Below, in pieces: positions 51,601 to 61,427 of a stretch of DNA of 64,000 nucleotides. The stretch is taken from assembly GCA_963803875.1 (NCBI GenBank), contig CAWDOA010000009.1:248001-312000 (forward strand), given 5' to 3'. The stretch comes from JABDIY01 sp963803875. GTDB taxonomy: Bacteria > Actinomycetota > Acidimicrobiia > Acidimicrobiales > SZUA-35. Both the position numbers and the translations under genes were made by a program. How positions within the stretch are numbered: position 1 is the first letter of the stretch; the number at the start of each line of letters is the position of its first letter. The notes beneath the pieces were generated by a model. It worked only from the letters and a program-made list of their open reading frames with translations, had not been told where the DNA came from and ran no database searches.

Positions 51601-54600
51601 CACGCAACCGCCATTTCGGTGTTGTCGACTTCGTCGACGGTGAGAAGGGCATCCGGGTCGATCCCCAGGACGGCCTGCAGCTGATCGGTATCGAGGTCCC
51701 CGATCGAGGAGCTCTTGGGCAGTACGAGATCAGCGATCTGACGTTTCCCGGCAACCACCTCTTCAACCCGTTCATCAATGGTGCCCGGACACACCAGACG
51801 ATGGCAGATGACGGTGTTCTTCTGCCCAATTCGCCACACCCGATCTCGAGCCTGATCCTCGACTGCTGGATTCCACCAGCGGTCGTACAGGACAACGTGT
51901 GACGCTGCAGTCAGATTGAGGCCGGTACCGCCTGCCTTCAGCGAGAGAACCATGGCTCCTGCACCTTCGGAAGCCTGGAATTCGTCGACCAGCTTGTCGC
52001 GGGCCGAGCGACCAAGTCCACCGTGGTAGCAGGCAATTGGAATACCGGTGAGTTCGCTCAGGTGGTTCGCCAGCGTTTCTCCCCACGACGCGAAGTGAGT
52101 GAAGATGAGAATCTTCTCGCCGTTTGCAAAGACGCTGTCCAGGATCTCTTCCAGTCGGGCCAGCTTGCCTGACCGGCCGGCGATCGGACCGTCATCTTCT
52201 TTGTTGAAGTTGGCTGGATGGTTGCAGATCTGCTTGAGCCGGGTGATCGCCGCCAACACGGCGCCCTTCTTCTTTGGCGAGTCTTCGTCACTGGTTTCTT
52301 TGATCAGTGCGTCCAATGTTGCCTGGTAGAGACCGACCTGCTCAGGAGTCATTGCGCAATGGTCCAGCTCATCAATCCGATCTGGCAGCTCGGCTGCAAT
52401 GGCCGGCTCGGACTTGGTTCGACGGAACACCAGCAACCCGTTGAGGGCTCGTAGTACTCCTTCGGCGTTCTCTCGGGTCGCCATCGACCCATTTTTGTTG
52501 GCGGACAGGTTGGCGATGAAGGAGTTGCGGGACCCCATGAGGCCGGGGTTGGCCCAGTCCAGGATTGCCCACAGATCGCCGAGTCCGTTCTCGATCGGTG
52601 TTCCAGTGAGGGCCAGTTTGGATCGTGCGTTCAAGCGTCGGAGAGTCTGAGCGGTTTCGCTGGCAGGATTCTTGATGGCTTGGGCCTCGTCGAGCACAAC
52701 GTTGTTCCATGTGATGTCTTCGAGCTTGGCCATGTCTCTGATGGCAGTGCCGTAGGTGGTGATCACGAGATCGACCTTGCGGACCGCTTGTGCGATACCA
52801 ACTCCGCTGGCTCGATTTGGTCCGTGGTGGACCAGCACCTTGACGCCGGGAACAAACTTTTTGGCTTCCGAAGCCCAGTTGCCGACCACGGCCGGTGGGG
52901 CGACCACGAGTGCAGGACCCTTGGCTGTCGACAACGCAATGTGAGCAAGCATTGTGGGTGTCTTGCCCAGTCCCATGTCGAGCGCAAGGCAACCTCCGAG
53001 CCCTGCGGAGTCGAGAAAGCCAAGCCAGGCGAGCGAATCGGCCTGATAGCTGCGAAGTTGACCAGAGAATCCCTCGGGCGATGTAGGAAGATCGGTCGGA
53101 AGGTCTTGGGCACTGCGGAGCAGATCGACCGCCCAACCGGTGCCTGCGATGGAGACACCACCAGCCAAGGGTGAACCCTCGAGCCCGAGCGCATGCCGAA
53201 GCATGTCAGCCCCGGAGAGACTCTTTTGTTCCTCGCGGTCGGCCAACGCTTTGGCTGCTTGTGCGAGGTCGGCCTTGTCGAGCTCGACCCACTGACCCTG
53301 AGCTTGCACGAGAGGCCGAGCTTCACGGGCCAACCGAGCTATGTCAGCGGCGGTCAGTTCGACCCCGTCGAAAACGGCCGACCACCGAACATCGGCGAGC
53401 TGCTGAGCACCAACTACGGAATCGGCGGTCTCCTCCGAGGTCAGGCGCAGCGAAGCGGTGGCCTTCTTGCGAGACAGATTCGGGACCCGCACGTCGTAGC
53501 CGTTGGCGAGGAGCACATCGCCGATCTTGGTCATGAAGGTCCACGCCTCGTCTTGGGAGAGGAGCACTTCTCCCCTTCGGCGGCTGCCGGGCCGTAGCAG
53601 CACGTCGTAGAGCCGTTCGAGGCGAACCAGATGGTCACGAATCCGTTTTGAACGCACGTTGGACGAAGTGACCATCACCTGTTCCACCGGATCAAGCGAC
53701 TTCTTGTCGCCCTGTGCCAGAACTCGGAGATGCCAGGCGCCGCTCCCGTCGGGCTCGTTCAGTTGAACAACGAGGGGATGTTTGGTCGCTTGGGTGACCG
53801 GGGCCGTCCACTGGTCGAGCCGGCGGGCAAGGTCTGAACCGAGTCGTGTCGGTGCGGTGAACGGCTCCCCGTCCAGACGGGCCAACACCGCCTCGATCAT
53901 GTCCGAACGGTTGGCCAACGACGGAGGCGGCGCCGGCACTTCCAAGCTTCGGGCCGATGTGGCAACGATCGTGTCTGTCAAGTCGGACAACACCGTGTCG
54001 GTGAAGGCTCTGTTGTCTCTTTTGGTCTCGAACACAGATGCGGCGCCGGGGCACGACTCTGCCAGCAGCCGCATGGTCTCGGGCGGAACAAGCGCAGGCT
54101 TCCATACGACCTCGTAGTGGCTGTGGCCCTGGGTGGGCCGTTCGGCGATCGCACCCCGCTGAGCCTTGCGTAGCGCTGGGACGATCCGTCCCTGAGTAAC
54201 CGTTCGAACTGCGGTTGCGGCGACGAGGCCGAACCAAGTGGCACTCACTCCAATGGTCTGATCCTCCCTGGTGTTGGCCAATGAAACCAGCCATCCCAGA
54301 GCTTGATCCAGTGGTGCCTGCACTGCGGGTACCGAGCTGCCGTCAGGGAGCTTGATGTCGTCGTGTTCACTCCACTTGAGCACCGAGCCGGCGCTGGTCA
54401 GGTGGTCGCCGATGTGGTCGGTCTGGTCGGTCTCGGCATTCCAGCCTCCCAGCCACGCAACAACCCGGCCCGGAAGCCACGACAATTGGAGGCTGGCAAC
54501 GGCTTCGCCGGGTGCCGGTGCGGACTTTCTTCCACCTCGACGGGGTGGGCCGACCAGTTCGGTCAGCACAGCGTCGATACGGTCAGCCTCGCTGGCGAGG

Positions 54601-54776
54601 TCATCGAGGACGAGGAACTTCGTAGGTCGAGGGACGAACCGTTTGGTGTCCTCGATGGCGAACTCGACGTCGTCGAGCATGCGGATCAGTCCATTGACCC
54701 AGTGAGGTCTGTTGTCCGAAAGCACCGCCAGATCCGCTTGGGTTGCAACCCCATCCAAGTGACGCTGGATGAGCAC
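51600..54776 (-). CDS. SNF2-family helicase/ATPase
   Basis: 1058 residues with a proposed GTG start at 54776; the frame stays open upstream, so the exact N-terminus is uncertain. A 500-residue N-terminal region of the type found in actinobacterial SNF2 proteins precedes the motor: LALDMGLGKTPTMLAHIALS (Walker A, about residue 599), LDEAQAIKNP (DEAQ, about 695), ALTGTPIENGLGDLWAI, then SLKAGGTGLNLTAASHV and DQARDRVWRIGQ (motifs V and VI). It is a double-strand DNA translocase whose targets in bacteria are poorly known. Confidence 0.92.
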   Translation of the reverse strand: MLIQRHLDGVATQADLAVLSDNRPHWVNGLIRMLDDVEFAIEDTKRFVPRPTKFLVLDDLASEADRIDAVLTELVGPPRRGGRKSAPAPGEAVASLQLSWLPGRVVAWLGGWNAETDQTDHIGDHLTSAGSVLKWSEHDDIKLPDGSSVPAVQAPLDQALGWLVSLANTREDQTIGVSATWFGLVAATAVRTVTQGRIVPALRKAQRGAIAERPTQGHSHYEVVWKPALVPPETMRLLAESCPGAASVFETKRDNRAFTDTVLSDLTDTIVATSARSLEVPAPPPSLANRSDMIEAVLARLDGEPFTAPTRLGSDLARRLDQWTAPVTQATKHPLVVQLNEPDGSGAWHLRVLAQGDKKSLDPVEQVMVTSSNVRSKRIRDHLVRLERLYDVLLRPGSRRRGEVLLSQDEAWTFMTKIGDVLLANGYDVRVPNLSRKKATASLRLTSEETADSVVGAQQLADVRWSAVFDGVELTAADIARLAREARPLVQAQGQWVELDKADLAQAAKALADREEQKSLSGADMLRHALGLEGSPLAGGVSIAGTGWAVDLLRSAQDLPTDLPTSPEGFSGQLRSYQADSLAWLGFLDSAGLGGCLALDMGLGKTPTMLAHIALSTAKGPALVVAPPAVVGNWASEAKKFVPGVKVLVHHGPNRASGVGIAQAVRKVDLVITTYGTAIRDMAKLEDITWNNVVLDEAQAIKNPASETAQTLRRLNARSKLALTGTPIENGLGDLWAILDWANPGLMGSRNSFIANLSANKNGSMATRENAEGVLRALNGLLVFRRTKSEPAIAAELPDRIDELDHCAMTPEQVGLYQATLDALIKETSDEDSPKKKGAVLAAITRLKQICNHPANFNKEDDGPIAGRSGKLARLEEILDSVFANGEKILIFTHFASWGETLANHLSELTGIPIACYHGGLGRSARDKLVDEFQASEGAGAMVLSLKAGGTGLNLTAASHVVLYDRWWNPAVEDQARDRVWRIGQKNTVICHRLVCPGTIDERVEEVVAGKRQIADLVLPKSSSIGDLDTDQLQAVLGIDPDALLTVDEVDNTEMAVA

Positions 54777-55173
54777 GCCGAAACCTCTCGGTGCAGGCGA
54801 TGTTACTTCGGTGGTCGCCGCCCCTCGAGCGGGTCGAAGCCGATCCGAGGACGACCGGTTCGATGACGTTGTTGACTCTAGAGGTGCGATGGGGGGCTCC
54901 TACTGCTGGAACGCAGAATCGGGGTTGTGCGCTGTCATTGCGACGACGCTCCATCGAGAGAACGATGGTGATTGCAGCGACGAACAGCGGTGGACCACAG
55001 AGTCCAAGGCTGTCTACTGGCACCCGCCAGCTGCGCTACTTCCGGTTGACTACCTATCGGATTGCCAGGGGCGATCGTTTAGGGCCTCTCGGCTATCGGT
55101 GTGGAGTATACCCTGCCGACGCCGTCGATAGGTCCATCGGCTGGAGATGCCCTGCCTACACTGGTTGGTCCCT
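54777..55173. other. Divergent intergenic region, no gene recognised
   Basis: 397 bases between the SNF2 helicase (minus) and a membrane protein gene (plus). Open frames cross it on both strands but show no protein-like composition. The SNF2 frame itself remains open here, so part may encode an extended N-terminus. I saw no tRNA, strong dyad or repeat. Confidence 0.4.
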
Positions 55174-55650
55174 ATGCGTCACGGTATATTGCTTCGTTCG
55201 ATCCAGGGATTCCTCGATCCCGGTGAACGGCTGTACGACGCAGCCTTCATGTGGTCCCGACACCGCCTTGCCTATGTCTATGCGGTGGCGGCATCGGTGG
55301 GCCTGTTGGTCATCGCGATTCTTGCAGGCTTCGAGCAGTGGCCCAGCCGGCTGGCGATCGCAGTGATGGGCGGGGCGGTGGCGTTCACCGCAACCACCAT
55401 GTATCGGGTTCTCGCTTCGACCAGCGAGGGTCTGGTTCTGCTCGAGGGTGGCAAACTGCGACAGGTTGCCAAACGAAAGATCCGCAGACTCGACCCCGGC
55501 ACACCGGTCACGATTCAACGGGACACGTTGATCACCACCGACTGGAAGATCGGTGACGCGGAGTACACGGTGCCAAAGGGTTCACAGAAGGCGATGGAAC
55601 GTATTGCGGTCATCACCGCCAGGACCACGGAGGATCCCAGGTCCGGTTGA
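55174..55650 (+). CDS. Two-helix membrane protein
   Basis: About 158 residues from the ATG at 55174 (an in-frame ATG at 55147 would add 9 residues). A short N-terminal segment (RSIQGFLDPGERLYDAAFMW) is followed by two membrane helices (AYVYAVAASVGLLVIAILAG and LAIAVMGGAVAFTATTMY). A cytoplasmic PH-like domain (SEGLVLLEGGKLRQVAKRKI, YTVPKGSQKAMERI) follows. The function is unknown. A strong hairpin follows the stop. Confidence 0.72.
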   Translation: MRHGILLRSIQGFLDPGERLYDAAFMWSRHRLAYVYAVAASVGLLVIAILAGFEQWPSRLAIAVMGGAVAFTATTMYRVLASTSEGLVLLEGGKLRQVAKRKIRRLDPGTPVTIQRDTLITTDWKIGDAEYTVPKGSQKAMERIAVITARTTEDPRSG

Positions 55651-55659
55651 CCTCACGCG

Positions 55660-55687
55660 GATGGATCGCCCGTTAAGGCGATCCATC
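55660..55687 (+). terminator. Perfect 11-bp stem-loop between convergent genes
   Basis: GATGGATCGCC (55660-55670), loop CGTTAA, GGCGATCCATC (55677-55687). A second, shorter CCCGC/GCGGG hairpin with TTGTT after it lies at 55702-55721. Placed between the membrane-protein stop (55650) and the convergent dctP stop (55729), the pair probably acts as a bidirectional terminator. Confidence 0.75.
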
Positions 55688-55728
55688 TCAGCGGTTGTTA
55701 GCCCGCATGCGAGCGGGTTGTTCCCGAA

Positions 55729-56958
55729 TTACAGCGCAGCCGCACGGAGCATCGAGGTCTCGGCCAGACCGTGCCACTCCTGGACTGCGGCCTTGTATTC
55801 GCGCCACGGGCCCAGGATTTCGCTGAACACCGGGTTGTCGGCGGCAATGCTGTCGAGGACGTTTTCAGTCTCCTCTTTGAACGCGCTGAGCACCTCATCA
55901 CTGAACTGGCGAATCTCGGCAAACTCCTTGATCGTCTGGAGATCGCGCGGGTTGAGCACGTCGTACTTGGCCATCGTTCGCACGTTGGCGGTGGCGGCTG
56001 CATTCTCAACCGCCGCCTTGTAGACCTCGGGGAGGTCGTTCCACGTGGACAGCTGTAACTGAACCTCGAGTGACGGGCCTGGTTCCCACCAGCCGGGGTG
56101 GTAGTAGAAGAGTTCGCTGCCCAGCTCATCGAGGCCGAGGATGAGGTCGTCAGTCGGACCCACGAACTCGGCCGCATCGATCGCTCCGGTCTGGATCGAC
56201 GGGAGGATGTCGCCACCGGCGATGGAGACCTGCTCCCCACCGAGGTTGTTCAGGACCTGCCCGGCGATGCCCGGAATCCGCATCGTGAGACCCTGGATGT
56301 CGGCGACGCTGTTGATCTCCTTGGCGAACCAGCCCCCCATCTGAACCCCGGTGTTTCCTGCCGGAAACTGGATGAGGCCGAACTCGGTTGCGTAGAAGTC
56401 CCTCATGATCTCGAGGCCACCACCCTCGTACAGCCATGCGTTCTGCTGCCGGCTGGTGAGTCCGAACGGCACTGCAGTCCCGAACTGGGTTGCCGGGTTG
56501 ATGCCGGTGTAGTAGTAGGACGCGGTGTGACCGGCTCCCGCACCACCATCCCGAACAATGGGGAGGACCTCGAGTCCGCCAGCAATTTCTCCGGCAGGAC
56601 GTGCGTTGATCGTGAAACGACCGCCGGTGAGGCGGCTGACCTCGTCGGCAAAGATCTGAGCCGCACCGAAAAGGGTTACCAAGCCGGTCGGCCACGAGGT
56701 GGCCATCTCCAGCTCGATTTCGGGAAGGTCGGAGTCCTGAACGAGTTCGACCGTCTCCTCGTCTGAGTCGGTTCCCTCGGCCGGAGTGCCGTCTTCGTTG
56801 CCGTCGAGCTGTTCTTCCAGCGATTCACCCTCGTCTGAGGAGCAGGCCGCAAGGACTGCTGAAGTCGCCGCAAAACCGGCCACGCCGATCCCAGCCTTGC
56901 CGAGGAATGAACGGCGACTGAGTTCAGTCTCTTCGGTTCCCATCTGATCTTCTTGCAT
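55729..56958 (-). CDS. TRAP transporter substrate-binding protein (DctP family, 2-oxo acid type)
   Basis: 409 residues from the ATG at 56958, preceded by AAGGAGAGG; the upstream frame is leader. The N-terminus has a twin-arginine signal (SRRSFLGKAGIGVAGFAATS) ending in a lipobox-like LAAC, then an acidic linker. The mature domain shows SWPTGLVTLFGAAQIFADEV, EIAGGLEVLPIV, TGAIDAAEFVGPTDDLILGL and YYHPGWWEPGPSLEVQ. These resemble the TakP/lactate group that binds 2-oxo or 2-hydroxy monocarboxylates with a cation. The exact ligand is inferred. It is last in the dctQ-dctM-dctP order. Confidence 0.9.
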   Translation of the reverse strand: MQEDQMGTEETELSRRSFLGKAGIGVAGFAATSAVLAACSSDEGESLEEQLDGNEDGTPAEGTDSDEETVELVQDSDLPEIELEMATSWPTGLVTLFGAAQIFADEVSRLTGGRFTINARPAGEIAGGLEVLPIVRDGGAGAGHTASYYYTGINPATQFGTAVPFGLTSRQQNAWLYEGGGLEIMRDFYATEFGLIQFPAGNTGVQMGGWFAKEINSVADIQGLTMRIPGIAGQVLNNLGGEQVSIAGGDILPSIQTGAIDAAEFVGPTDDLILGLDELGSELFYYHPGWWEPGPSLEVQLQLSTWNDLPEVYKAAVENAAATANVRTMAKYDVLNPRDLQTIKEFAEIRQFSDEVLSAFKEETENVLDSIAADNPVFSEILGPWREYKAAVQEWHGLAETSMLRAAAL

Positions 56959-57050
56959 GTACCTCTCCTTGGTTGTTGGAAAATTCCCTGTGTTGTCGTG
57001 AGATTCGAAGCCCTCGAGGTGAGGGTAGTTGAAGTGTGCGGGTCTGTCTG

Positions 57051-58640
57051 TCAACCGCCACCGGGTGCAGTGACGAACAGGTCATAGGAGAACTCGGTGA
57101 TACCGGGAAATAGCCCCAGGACGATGATGGCGATCCCCTGGAGCACCATGAAAGGGATCGCTCCCTTGTGTATGTCGGCGGTCTTCACTTCGGGCGGGGC
57201 CACGCTCTGGAGGTAGAACAGGGAGAACCCGACCGGGGGCGAGATGAACGCCATGTTCAGGTTCACCGCCATCAGTACGGTGAACCAGATGATCTCCACC
57301 TCGGTGAACTGCAACTGCTGAAGGGCGGGAACAAAGATCGGTACGACGATGAAGGTGATCTCCAGGAACTCGAGGTTTATCCCGAGGATGAAGACAGCGA
57401 CCATCGCGACGAGCACGAAGCCTGTCTTCCCGCCGCCGATGGATGTCAGCCACTCCGACGTCTTGTCCGATCCGCCGAGTTCGCGGAATACCAGACTGAA
57501 GAAGGTCGACGAGAAGACGAGGGTCAACACGAGGATCGTGATGTTTCCCGTGCTCTTTCCGGCCTCGCGCATGGCCTCGGGTGTGAGGCGCCACGTTGGG
57601 TCGATGTGGTCGCCACCGTCGGCGGCAAGGACCTTGTCGAAGTAGTAGTTCAACCCGCCCAGCAGCAATGCGCCCAATACACCGATCGAGCCGGCTTCGG
57701 ACGGGGTGGCGATACCGCGGAAGATCGCTGCCAGCACTCCCATGATCAGGAGAACGGTAGGGATGATGGAGACGATCACTTCGGCGACCAACATCGACCC
57801 GTACATGAGGAGTGCGGTCAGGACGACAAAACCGATGCCCGCAATGATCAGGGCGATCGTCAGATTGCTCAAAGAAAGGATCACGATCCCGAGAAGGAGC
57901 GCGAGCACACCTCCGATCGAGACAGCGTGGGCCGTTGACACGTCGCCGTTGAGGGTCCGCTGATCTTTTGGCATCGCCGGCCCGACCTCGGGCTTGATGG
58001 CAGAGATTCCGAGCGCATAGACCACGTAGAAGCCCGACAGCAGCAGCCCCGGAATCAGCGCGCCGGCGAAAAGCCCGATGATGCCGACGCCCATCTGCTG
58101 GGCGAGCAGAATCAAGACCAAGCTGGGCGGCAGAAGCTGGGCCAGGGTGCCCGAGGCCGTGATGGCCCCTGTTGCCAGCTTGTGGTCATACCCGAGCGCC
58201 ACCATGGCGGGGAGCGACAAGAGCCCCATGACGATCACGGTCGCAGCGACCACACCGGTCGCAGCAGCGAGCAGGGTTCCGACCACGATGACGGCTGCCG
58301 CAACACCCCCGCGGAGGGGGCCCATGAGCATACCGATGGCGCGTAGGAGGCGCTCCGCCAGTCCCGATCGTTCCAGGATCGCCCCCATCAGGACGAACAG
58401 GGGAACCGCTAGGAGTACGGTGTCGCCCGAGCGGCCCAGATTCTGAGCCCAGAGCAGCGGCAGGGTGTTCAACGACTGCGAATTGAAGACATCGAGCACA
58501 TCTCCGAAGAACGTGAAAGCGACCGCCGTCGACGCAAACGAAAAGGCCACGTTGTAGCCGGTGAGGATCATGATCATGAAGATCAGGAACATCATCATTG
58601 CGAAGAATTCGCCGAGGTCGAGTCCTACTGCATCGAGCAT
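57051..58640 (-). CDS. TRAP transporter large permease (DctM family)
   Basis: 529 residues with about 12-14 membrane helices. TRAP features include LAVPLFVLMGAILERSGLAE, LSLPAMVALGYDHKLATGAI, SGTLAQLLPPSLVLILLAQQ and PTVLLIMGVLAAIFRGIATPSEAGSIG (written here only by its ends). The larger-than-usual size (about 430 is typical) fits the group that pairs with TakP-like binding proteins. It carries out Na+-driven uptake with DctQ and the binding protein. Confidence 0.93.
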   Translation of the reverse strand: MLDAVGLDLGEFFAMMMFLIFMIMILTGYNVAFSFASTAVAFTFFGDVLDVFNSQSLNTLPLLWAQNLGRSGDTVLLAVPLFVLMGAILERSGLAERLLRAIGMLMGPLRGGVAAAVIVVGTLLAAATGVVAATVIVMGLLSLPAMVALGYDHKLATGAITASGTLAQLLPPSLVLILLAQQMGVGIIGLFAGALIPGLLLSGFYVVYALGISAIKPEVGPAMPKDQRTLNGDVSTAHAVSIGGVLALLLGIVILSLSNLTIALIIAGIGFVVLTALLMYGSMLVAEVIVSIIPTVLLIMGVLAAIFRGIATPSEAGSIGVLGALLLGGLNYYFDKVLAADGGDHIDPTWRLTPEAMREAGKSTGNITILVLTLVFSSTFFSLVFRELGGSDKTSEWLTSIGGGKTGFVLVAMVAVFILGINLEFLEITFIVVPIFVPALQQLQFTEVEIIWFTVLMAVNLNMAFISPPVGFSLFYLQSVAPPEVKTADIHKGAIPFMVLQGIAIIVLGLFPGITEFSYDLFVTAPGGG

Positions 58641-58655
58641 GGGTGAGCGCGCTTT

Positions 58656-59685
58656 CTACTCGACCCGCATCGGGGCATCGTGTTCGGGGATCTGGCCCAG
58701 GTCTTCGCGGTGGATCAGCGTGAACCCGTGTTTGATCGTGTCAGCGAAGATCTGGAGGAAGAAGAGAAGGAACGCAACGAAGATCATGGCCTGGATTGGG
58801 CCGGTGGGAAGCTGACCGGCGTCGCCCTGCTGCTCCCAGGTCTCCCACACTCTCCACCCTGAAGGCCACGAACCGTCGGTCTCGCCCGAGAAGTCACGCT
58901 TGAATCCCAAGGAGAGTTTGGCGTAGGGCCGGAGTATCCGAAGCGCAGCGATGAGGAAGGGCATGAACAGGGTGACGTGAAGCGTGAAGTCCAGGAGCGC
59001 TTTGCGACGGTTGCTGAAGTCGGCCCACCAGAAGTCGATCCGGGGATTGATGGCCTCCCGCACTCCGTAACCCACGCCGAGGAGGGCGATCAGGGCGAAT
59101 GTCTGCCACGACAGCGCGCTGACCTCGGCAATGATCAGATCACGTTCGACGAAGCGCGCGATGTATCGGCTGAGCGAGCTGTACAACGCCAGCAGGAACA
59201 CACCCCACGTGAGCACCCACACCGGTCCCATGAGAACCGACGCCACAAGCAGCCCGAAACCGAATGCCGAGGTGATCCCCACTTCGATGTCGTAGGAGAG
59301 CCCGAAGACCACTGCCGCAATTGCCGCGGCGACCAGCGCGGCATACGTTCCCCGCACCACCCCTACTCCGAAGCCTCGAATCGCAAAGTCGCTGAGCTTT
59401 TCGATTGCAGCGCGGATGCCATCCAACACTGCAAACTGGGTGGAAGCAGCTCCCAATGACAACGATCAACAGCCAGTGCCACCACAGCAAGTTCCCGAGG
59501 AGGAAGTCGGGTTTCGAGAAGAACGTGAACACCAGCGCAATGACACCGAGCGCCAGCGCAACCCATCCCAGCGGATGGACTTTGCCGACGATGCCGTCGA
59601 GGCCGTCGGTCACCAGTTCCCGTTTCTCGGTTGCGGTGATGTGCTCCAGAACGTCCTCGACGTCCACTGGATTGGTCAGGCCCAT
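58656..59685 (-). CDS. TRAP transporter small permease (DctQ family, long form), with one frameshift
   Basis: About 342 residues when repaired, from the ATG at 59685 after a strong AGGGGGAGGG site. It is much longer than the usual 160-200 residues, with around 6 helices (LGWVALALGVIALVFTFFS, WHWLLIVVIG, FGVGVVRGTYAALVAAAIAA and others). The core has FALIALLGVGYGVREAINPR and IDFWWADFSNRRKALLDFTL, the DctQ region. The frame breaks at ATTGGGAGCTGC (about 59453); removing one G restores VVIGAASTQFAVLDG. It pairs with the large permease just downstream. Confidence 0.88.
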
Positions 59686-59950
59686 AGTGTCCCTCCCCCT
59701 GTACATCCGACCGAATTCACGAACGCCTCCCCCTCGGATCTCACATGTCTGTGACTGGGGCACAATACCTGCTTCCGGGCGGGGCTCACCTATTCCACTC
59801 GTGCAGGAGCACCGTGAGTCCCGTCTCGATGCCTCCGACGGAGAGACCGTTCAGCTGTGTGGACCGGGCCGATGGCCAACGAGGTGTCTATTCTCCGCTC
59901 CCGGCCGGTGAATCACATCGCATTCGCACCAGGAATCCGAAGCCTCTCCT
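59686..59950. other. Divergent region between TRAP operon and metal-dependent hydrolase
   Basis: 265 bases that should hold the TRAP operon promoter and the promoter of the plus-strand hydrolase. I saw no clear operator dyad, RNA element or small gene. Frames crossing it are not protein-like. Confidence 0.35.
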
Positions 59951-60717
59951 TTGACCGAGGACTATCCCCTTCAATGGCACAAGTCGATTCCTGAGTTTGC
60001 GTGTGCGTGCAATGCTGTCTCGCTGTTGATGCCCCACGTGGAACCATTCGTTGTGCGGTCCGTGGAACGTGTGGCAGACCGGCTTGACGATGAGGTTCGA
60101 CCAGCAGCCCTGGCCTACGCGCGGCAGGAACGTCAGCATCATGCCCAACATCAGAGATTCAATGACCGAGTCTTCGCCGAACATCCCGGTCTGCGATGGC
60201 TGAATCGACTCATGGAGCGCTCATTCCGAGTGTTGGATCGACGGAGTGACGAATTCAGCGTGGCCTTCGCCGCCGGTTTCGAAACGATCGCCTACGCGGG
60301 AGCCCGGTGGACCGATGAACGGATCGGTTCTCTGTTCGACGATGCTGAGCCGACACGCCCGCCGACTCTTCCTGTGGCATCTGGCCGAGGAGGTGGAACA
60401 CAAGGGTGTCGCCCATGACGTGTGGCAGTCGTTCAGCGGCAGCCGGATGAAATACATCCTGGCAACCATGAGCAGCGTCCTGGTTCTGGCGACTGTTCGC
60501 AGTGATCGGCACACTCAGTCTCCTGTGGGTCGAACGCAGGTTGTTCTCACCGCGAGCCCACTGGAACCTGTTCGTGTGGAGCATCACGTACATGTTCGAA
60601 TTCATGCCCCTGGCCGTCGTATCCGCTCTCCCTGGACATCACCCCAACGACCTGGCCGACCCGGTGTACCTCACCACGTGGCTGAGGATCGAAGTCGACA
60701 ACCGGTACGAGGAGTAG
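59951..60717 (+). CDS. Putative metal-dependent hydrolase (PF10118-type), with two frameshifts
   Basis: About 254 residues when repaired, TTG start at 59951. The order of motifs is that of predicted metal-dependent hydrolases: PAALAYARQERQHHAQHQRF, FETIAYAGARW and FLWHLAEEVEHKGVAHDVWQ, supplying His and Glu ligands of a possible di-metal helical site, then hydrophobic segments. Frames break near 60345 (GCTGAGCCGACAC) and 60495 (ACTGTTCGCAG); removing one C at each restores AERHARRLFLW and LATVAVIGTLSLLWVERR. The reaction is unknown for this family. Confidence 0.82.
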
Positions 60718-60759
60718 GGCTGGCAGCACATCAGGTGTCGGCTCCTGAAGCGAGACCCG

Positions 60760-61385
60760 TCACGCTAGAAGCCGTTTGCGCTGCCATCTGATCAACTCGA
60801 TTGCACCGGTCACGGCCAAGGCGCAGGCGAACGCTGCCGCAAACGCGATCGTCTCGCCGTTCTCGCGTTGCTCCAGCCAGTCACCGAACAGGTAGCCCAG
60901 TCCTCCGGCGTAGGTAGCCCAAATCAGACCGGCCGGGACGTCCCACCTCGAACAAACCAGTCGACGTACGGCTGGCGAGTTGCCCCACACGCCAAAGTGA
61001 GAAGCGTTCTCCCGCCCGGAATGAAGCGGGCGGTGATCAGCAGAAGCCCGCCTCGTTGTCGGATCTGCCTGGATGTCACGTCGATTGCAGACCTACGGTT
61101 TTCGAAAAAGCCGGGGAATCGAACGGTACCGAAACGACCGATTCCGTAGCTGATCGAATCCCCGACCATCGCTCCCAGGGCAGCACACGCTATCACCAGC
61201 AGGAGAGTGAGATCACCGGCGCCAGCAGTGACGCCGCCGACGATGACGGTCGTTTCGCCGGGAACGACAGGGAAGAACCCATCGATCATGGCTACCGCGA
61301 AGATGAGGAGATAGAACCACGGACTGTCGACGAATCCCTGGGACCAATCCCATCCCGACTGCAGCGAATCCCACAGGTCCGTCAC
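60760..61385 (-). CDS. DedA-family membrane protein, with one frameshift
   Basis: About 208 residues when repaired, the usual DedA length. It has WFYLLIFAVAMIDGFFPVVP, PGETTVIVGGVTAGAG, the RFIPGGRTLLTLACGATRQP re-entrant motif of the SNARE-associated/DedA domain, and after the break WDVPAGLIWATYAGGLGYLF. Near 60955 (GTTCGAGGTGGG) one base appears to be missing between YVDWFVR and RWDVPAG. DedA proteins are thought to be lipid scramblases or flippases that influence membrane homeostasis. Confidence 0.85.
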
Positions 61386-61427
61386 CGACCGAAGTGTAGG
61401 TCAGCCCGGTTGGTTGAAAAGGCCGTG

